NCBI GenBank assembly: GCA_040387555.1
Contig: JAZKDO010000005.1
Location: forward strand, 577,102 to 641,101
DNA length: 64,000 nucleotides
Direction: 5' to 3'
Source: UBA4416 sp040387555
GTDB lineage: Bacteria; Bacteroidota; Bacteroidia; B-17B0; Aurantibacillaceae
The notes beneath the pieces were generated by a model that did not search any database, was not told the DNA's origin, and saw nothing but the letters and a program-made list of their open reading frames with translations. Positions 59,452 to 64,000 of this stretch are shown piece after piece (within the stretch, counting starts at the first letter, position 1; each line of letters begins with the position of its first letter). Position numbers and translations under genes: made by a program.

Positions 59452-61227
59452 ATGAAAACAGCTAAACAATTCACAAGCGGTAAAATACTTTCTTCATCTA
59501 AGTATGGCAATTCGTTTATGTTCGAGCAGGACCAGCAGGTTCAAAAGCGGAAGATCAAAAAGTTACAGTGGTTTTTTGTAGCCATTTTAATTTTAGGCTA
59601 TGTTGCTGCTACGATGGCACAGACTGGGATGAAAGACATTGAATTAAAAGCAACAAGCGAATTTGAGCCGACGATTAAAGATGCTGTTAAATTGGGGGAT
59701 CTTCCTGAGATAAAAGATACAGTTAAAAAAATGGAGAATATCAATTACGGTATTTCATCCAAACCACTGATCTCTAAATACGAAGTTGTGCCGATTGACG
59801 CTGCCAAAATGAAGAATGAACCATTATCAAAACTATACCACTCATTATTAAAATTAGGTTTGGGTACTTACACAACTCCATATGGAGAGTTTTGGATAAA
59901 TAGTTTAAGAACAAGGGATGTTGCATACGGCGTTCACTTTAAACATTTATCTTCTTCATCTCATCTTAAGGATGTTGGCTATAGTGGTTATAGTGATAAC
60001 GAAGGAGAAATCTTCGGGAAGAAATTTTACAAAAAACATACATTAACGGGGGAGTTTAACTATAAGAGAAATGTGACACATTTTTATGGGTATGATACAA
60101 CCGAAAATAAATTAAGCAAAGATTTTACGAAACAACGATATCAGTTATTTGAGCCTGTTATTACGGTGCAAAGCCACCTTACAGATAGCAGTAAACTTAA
60201 TCACTTCATAAAGCTTGGTTATTATAACCTTTCAGACTTTTACAAAGTGTCTGAGAATAATATCAAGTTAAATACTGTTTTTAATTCTTTTGTAAATAAA
60301 GAGCGTTTATTTGTGGCTTTTGATGCTGATTATTATAGTCATAAATTACCTAACGATACATTCAATGATGTGATTGTAAAATTGAATCCTTATTTTGAAA
60401 CACATGGTAAAAAATGGATGGTAGATATTGGAGTAGCTGCAACACTTGATATGTTCTCTAATCAAAGTTCGGCAAAATTTTATTTTTACCCTCAGTTGAA
60501 CGCGCAATATGATGTTTATGAAAGTGTCATTATTCCTTACGCAGGTGTAAATGGTGGTTTACAGAAAAACTCTTTAAGAAGCTTATCCAACGAAAATCCA
60601 TTTATCAATTCCACTATTAATTATAAAAATTCAAATACCAAAATCAATGTGTTTGGTGGGTTGAAAGGAAATCTTAGTTCTAAAACCAGTTATGATGCAA
60701 AAGCGAGTTATAGTATTGTAGATAGCATGCATTTTTTTGTGATTGATTACACAGAGAATGGAACACTGGATAATCAATACAAAGTAATTTATGATAATAC
60801 CGATGTGTTTAACGTGACAGGACAAGTTAAATACCAGTACAAGGAAAAAATAAATTTTATTGCAAAAGGAAATTACTTTATGTATAAAACTAAAAATCTA
60901 ACAAGAGCTTATCATAAGCCTGATTTTGACCTGACATTTTCAGCGGTTTACAATTTGAAAAGCAAGATCATTATTAAAGGAGATGTTTTTGTGATTGGTA
61001 ACCAATTTGCTTTGACTCAGGTTTCGGATAATTTTGTTTATACCACTGAACCAAAATTAATGAAAGGAATTGTGGATATTAATCTTGGTGCTGAATACCG
61101 ATACAGCAAGATGATGTCATTTTTCGTTAACTTTAATAATATTGCGAATACGAGATATTATAGATGGGAGAAATATCCAAGCCAAAGGTTTAATTTAATG
61201 GTTGGCTTAACTTTTATTCCTTTTTAG
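59452..61227 (+). CDS. Outer-membrane beta-barrel protein paired with the TPR protein
   Basis: 591 residues from the ATG at 59452, with a hydrophobic leader at about 38-56 (FFVAILILGYVAATMAQ) preceded by a basic segment; a later ATG at 59518 would give a more ordinary signal peptide. The first 90 mature residues (ELKATSEFEPTIKDAVKL, PLISKYEVVPIDAAKMKNE) are polar, followed by barrel strands (YGVHFKHLSSSSHLKD, LTGEFNYKRNVTHFYGYD) ending MVGLTFIPF. It resembles TonB-dependent-receptor barrels without a recognisable plug. It should form a complex with the TPR protein encoded just upstream; this is inferred from pairing. Confidence 0.75.
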   Translation: MKTAKQFTSGKILSSSKYGNSFMFEQDQQVQKRKIKKLQWFFVAILILGYVAATMAQTGMKDIELKATSEFEPTIKDAVKLGDLPEIKDTVKKMENINYGISSKPLISKYEVVPIDAAKMKNEPLSKLYHSLLKLGLGTYTTPYGEFWINSLRTRDVAYGVHFKHLSSSSHLKDVGYSGYSDNEGEIFGKKFYKKHTLTGEFNYKRNVTHFYGYDTTENKLSKDFTKQRYQLFEPVITVQSHLTDSSKLNHFIKLGYYNLSDFYKVSENNIKLNTVFNSFVNKERLFVAFDADYYSHKLPNDTFNDVIVKLNPYFETHGKKWMVDIGVAATLDMFSNQSSAKFYFYPQLNAQYDVYESVIIPYAGVNGGLQKNSLRSLSNENPFINSTINYKNSNTKINVFGGLKGNLSSKTSYDAKASYSIVDSMHFFVIDYTENGTLDNQYKVIYDNTDVFNVTGQVKYQYKEKINFIAKGNYFMYKTKNLTRAYHKPDFDLTFSAVYNLKSKIIIKGDVFVIGNQFALTQVSDNFVYTTEPKLMKGIVDINLGAEYRYSKMMSFFVNFNNIANTRYYRWEKYPSQRFNLMVGLTFIPF

Positions 61228-61242
61228 GAAAATAAATAAGAC

Positions 61243-62574
61243 TTAAAACATCACCTGATATTGGATTACAATCTGACCTCTTCGTGCATTTTTTGTTTCG
61301 CGGATTGTACCATTTACGTCGGTGTTAAATATTGGCCGGCTTTGATAGTCAATTGATATTTTTGAATTCTGACCTGCCATTATCCAATTTAATCCAAAAT
61401 TATAAATTATTACTGGGTCGGCTAGTTTTTGGTAGTCCGCGTAGGATGTGGCGACGTATGGTTGAATAGTCCCTTGTTTGCCTAGTAAGTCTTTTTTTAA
61501 TAAGTAAGCGATTTGTGTGTACAATACCTGCCCGGTTCCTATTAAAGGAAAAGCATTTCCGGCGCCATTAAAGCTTGCATTTGCTGTGGTTCCATTCGCT
61601 GTGTTCATGGCTCCCGCATTTCTTATGTAATTAGGCCCAAAATCATAATTCAGAAAAGCCGCGTAAGCAGTAACTGCGTTTTGTTTGTCCTTATTTAAAT
61701 ATGTATCATAGAAAACATCGATCGCAAATTGCTGCAGTGGTGTTGATAGGGTATCTAAATCAACATTTCGGTGCCACATTGCGTCTTTTTGATAGGTAAA
61801 ACCAGCACCGATATTAAGAACCTTTTTTTTACCGAGGTACGAACCTGACATATAAGGTAATTGATTACTTTCTTTGTCAAGGAACTGCCACATAACATAA
61901 CCTTGGTATTGTAATTCAGGAGCTCGGGTTGAAAATGCGGAATTATTGGTGCCAGTTAGCGCTGCAACAGTATTTAATGAATTTTGAACAGGGAATGGAT
62001 TGGCTGCGGCTATTCGGTAATCAAATCCTCCAATTTTCCCTTTCGCATATATCCCTAGTTTTCTAACAAATTGGTCAGTAACATCATTTGTAGTTTCCTC
62101 AATTACCGGAAGATCCATGCATAAAATATTTCCTACACCGGAAGAAGTAAAGCGGGCCGTTCCATTCCATCCATTCAATCCACCTCCCAGCGAAAAGAAA
62201 TTTTTATATACGGCGTATTCTGCAGTCACATCATGAAAAAAGATTGGTGTTTTTCTGGCCGTTAAACTGTTAAAACTATTAATTCCGATTTGAGTATAAA
62301 AAAAAGTGTTTTTTGTCACTTGCCCCATCACTTGATAACGCACGCGTCTTAGCCCTACATCGAAAGTTTCTTTTTTAGGAGTACCATATATGGTAGAGCC
62401 GGGATTATTATCACTGTAACGAAACCATATCTGTGCAAGACCTGTTGCTTTCACATATCTTGAACTGTCATTATTCAAAAATATTTTAAGACCTTCTTTA
62501 AAGCGTTGATCAGGTGATTGTGCTGAAATATAGGTCGGAATCAAAAAGAATAGTAAACAAATTGTTTTTTTCAT
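61243..62574 (-). CDS. Porin (phosphate-selective porin O/P-like), outer membrane
   Basis: 443 residues: signal peptide (1-18, ending IPTYISA), then a barrel of the OprO/OprP-like type with repeated strand pairs (YVKATGLAQIWFRYSDNN, FDVGLRRVRYQVMGQVTKNTFFYTQIGIN, GNGWNGTARFTSSG-like GGGLNGWNGTARF, AAFLNYDFGPNYIRN) and the closing strand GQIVIQYQVMF. The FDVGLRRVRYQVMGQV segment is characteristic of Bacteroidota porins of this type. Solute selectivity cannot be read. It converges on the barrel gene at 59452 and lies 18 bases after the TerC gene on the same strand, so it may share its transcript. Confidence 0.75.
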   Translation of the reverse strand: MKKTICLLFFLIPTYISAQSPDQRFKEGLKIFLNNDSSRYVKATGLAQIWFRYSDNNPGSTIYGTPKKETFDVGLRRVRYQVMGQVTKNTFFYTQIGINSFNSLTARKTPIFFHDVTAEYAVYKNFFSLGGGLNGWNGTARFTSSGVGNILCMDLPVIEETTNDVTDQFVRKLGIYAKGKIGGFDYRIAAANPFPVQNSLNTVAALTGTNNSAFSTRAPELQYQGYVMWQFLDKESNQLPYMSGSYLGKKKVLNIGAGFTYQKDAMWHRNVDLDTLSTPLQQFAIDVFYDTYLNKDKQNAVTAYAAFLNYDFGPNYIRNAGAMNTANGTTANASFNGAGNAFPLIGTGQVLYTQIAYLLKKDLLGKQGTIQPYVATSYADYQKLADPVIIYNFGLNWIMAGQNSKISIDYQSRPIFNTDVNGTIRETKNARRGQIVIQYQVMF

Positions 62575-62592
62575 GATGTATCAGTAACTGTG

Positions 62593-63363
62593 CTATTGAT
62601 CTTCCTCTTTCAAAGTTGGGGATCGTAATTCAACCGGAGGATGTTTTTTTCTGATTTTTAGATTGATCAATTCTACAGAAAAAGAAAATGCCATTGCAAA
62701 ATAAATATAGCCTTTAGGAATTTCTACCTTATCAATATGAACACCATCTACCACTAATAAGACTGCAATTAAAACAAGAAACGATAAAGCTAATACTTTA
62801 AAGGTTGGATGCTGATGAATAAATGCAGAGATTCTTGGTGCAAAATAAAACATCACTGCCATGCTTATGATTACAGCGATCATCATAATGAAAATATTGT
62901 TGGCCATTCCTATTGCAGTTACAACACCGTCGATACTAAATACCATGTCAATAAGTATCATTTGAATGATGACAGATTTAAAAGTAGCAGGTTTCTTTTT
63001 CTCTTTATTCAAGTGTTCATCAGGATCTTCCCCTTCCAGTTTATTGTGGATTTCAAGAGTAGAATTCACTAGTAGGAACAGACCACCTGCCAACATGATA
63101 ATGTCTTTTATTGCGACTGGGTGATTAAATAATTTAAAAATTTCCTGTTCGCCTTTTATAAGGTGGGCAAGGATGAATAAAAACAACAAACGCATGATGA
63201 TGCCTGTAATCATCCAGATAAATCCAGCCCGTTTTGTCTGACTTTTATCCAAACGGCTTAAAATAATAGAGACAAAAATAACATTGTCGATGCCAAGTAG
63301 TATTTCCATCAGCGTTAATGGGATCAAACTTAACAGTGCTTCTGTTGTAAAAATTTCTGACAT
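62593..63363 (-). CDS. TerC-family membrane protein
   Basis: 256 residues from the ATG at 63363, which yields the usual MSEIFTTEALLSLIPLTLMEI start; the longer frame to 63453 adds 30 residues of no match. Around seven transmembrane helices with the hallmark LTLMEILLGIDNVIFVSII and DMVFSIDGVVTAIGMA, both containing the acidic residues thought to bind metal. Members of the TerC/Alx family export manganese or other metals and were named from tellurium resistance. Metal specificity is inferred from family. The gene is divergent from gyrB across 231 bases. Confidence 0.93.
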   Translation of the reverse strand: MSEIFTTEALLSLIPLTLMEILLGIDNVIFVSIILSRLDKSQTKRAGFIWMITGIIMRLLFLFILAHLIKGEQEIFKLFNHPVAIKDIIMLAGGLFLLVNSTLEIHNKLEGEDPDEHLNKEKKKPATFKSVIIQMILIDMVFSIDGVVTAIGMANNIFIMMIAVIISMAVMFYFAPRISAFIHQHPTFKVLALSFLVLIAVLLVVDGVHIDKVEIPKGYIYFAMAFSFSVELINLKIRKKHPPVELRSPTLKEEDQ

Positions 63364-63533
63364 CGTGTGGGTTTTATTGAGCTTAAAAATAAGCATTAAA
63401 ATAATGAAATTGTGTGCAATATTTTTCCAAAATATGAGATTGGATAAAGACAAATTTTTATTATTTTTTTTGTCCTTTTCAGGCCATTTTTTATTAACAG
63501 TTGTTAGTAAAATTCCATAAAATTAACTTCCCG

Positions 63534-63558
63534 AAATACCAATAAAATCGGTATATTT
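63534..63558. repeat. Inverted repeat in the gyrB upstream region
   Basis: AAATACC and GGTATATTT form an imperfect inverted repeat with a nine-base spacer, 36 bases before the gyrB start. It may be an operator or chance AT-rich symmetry. The rest of the 231-base gap between terC and gyrB holds no gene. Confidence 0.3.
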
Positions 63559-63594
63559 AATGATTATATACTTAATCAGAAGATCTTAAAATTT

Positions 63595-64000
63595 ATGGAA
63601 GAAAATACAGCTATTGATAAGACGAATTACGGTGCAGATAACATTCAGGTTTTAGAAGGTTTAGAAGCAGTAAGAAAAAGGCCGGCCATGTACATTGGTG
63701 ATATCGGTGTTAAAGGTTTACATCACTTAGTGTATGAGGTAGTCGATAACTCAATTGACGAAGCATTGGCTGGTCATTGTGATACTATTTCAGTAATAAT
63801 ATTAGAAAACAACTCTATTCGTGTAAAAGATAACGGTCGCGGTATACCTACAGGTATTCATCCTAAGTTAGGAGTAAGCGCTTTAGAGGTAGTAATGACA
63901 GTTTTACACGCTGGTGGTAAATTTGATAAAGATACCTATAAAGTGTCCGGTGGTTTACATGGAGTAGGGGTAAGTTGTGTAAACGCTTTATCTGATCCAT
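63595..64000 (+). CDS. gyrB: DNA gyrase subunit B, N-terminal part (3' end outside window)
   Basis: 135 residues are visible before the window ends. They include the GHKL ATPase motifs: RPAMYIGD, HLVYEVVDNSIDEALAGH with the Mg-binding Asn, KDNGRGIPTG, HAGGKFD and GGLHGVGVS, which match GyrB. ParE is the alternative, but the VLEGLEAVRKRPAMYIGDIGVKGLHHLVYEVVDNSIDEA pattern is typical of GyrB. The enzyme introduces negative supercoils using ATP. Start chosen at the ATG at 63595, giving MEENTAIDKTNYGADNIQVLE. A weak inverted repeat lies 36 bases upstream; no clear promoter was found. Confidence 0.93.
   Translation, partial: MEENTAIDKTNYGADNIQVLEGLEAVRKRPAMYIGDIGVKGLHHLVYEVVDNSIDEALAGHCDTISVIILENNSIRVKDNGRGIPTGIHPKLGVSALEVVMTVLHAGGKFDKDTYKVSGGLHGVGVSCVNALSDP

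Overview
The window is a low-GC chromosomal segment from a member of the Bacteroidota. The evidence is a T9SS type A C-terminal sorting domain on a secreted protease (13011-14360), a GldB gliding-motility lipoprotein, a PorE-like TPR/propeller/OmpA protein, DUF3127 and DUF6702 family proteins, several Bacteroidota-type outer-membrane barrels, -7 boxes of the TAnnTTTG type and few Shine-Dalgarno sequences. Signal peptides commonly end in SQ or AQ. I cannot place it below phylum or class with confidence. No rRNA, tRNA, insertion sequence, prophage or CRISPR array is visible; this is core chromosome rather than a mobile island.

Layout. 1-2621: end of a patatin-like phospholipase and a putative porin. 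2692-6482 (minus): PorE-like OmpA protein, LolD-like ATPase and an endonuclease/exonuclease/phosphatase-fold membrane protein. 6562-11493 (minus): metH with a cupin and a small STAS-like protein downstream, under a SAM-I riboswitch ending in a terminator hairpin. 11553-17804: NTF2-like and DUF1653 proteins, an orphan OmpR-type regulator, the T9SS-exported M43 protease, a TPR-SpoIIE phosphatase and a class V aminotransferase. 17944-25843: a secreted small protein, a sensor kinase / REC-kinase / REC module, and a 1046-residue protein with a roughly 700-residue low-complexity helical stalk. 25851-28876: DUF2461 and a TPR-membrane protein separated from its SpoIIE phosphatase domain by one in-frame stop. 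29074-37215: DUF3127, ansA, folB, nadE, an OMP, gldB, a SprT-like protein and tex.

37359-41757: a secreted Trp-rich protein, a minus-strand cassette of two pirins, an FMN reductase, a two-TM protein and a Crp-type regulator, a DUF1697 protein, and a 56-codon gene for a double-glycine-leader peptide with its own promoter and terminator. 41934-47061: a YfiR-like protein / TPR / HAMP-SpoIIE phosphatase operon opposite an ECF sigma factor with its membrane anti-sigma candidate. 47058-56027: MFS transporter, miaA, DUF6702, HupE/UreJ, two M1 metallopeptidases, a methylguanine methyltransferase and FtsE. 56259-64000: a 1047-residue TPR protein with a partner OMP, a porin, a TerC protein and the start of gyrB.

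The strongest theme is signal transduction through SpoIIE/PP2C-type phosphatases: three paralogues with different sensory front ends lie within about 30 kb. The best candidates for something undescribed are the orphan GG-leader peptide (41539-41709), the YfiR-TPR-HAMP-SpoIIE operon (41934-45185) and the giant EK/AQ-repeat protein (22703-25843).
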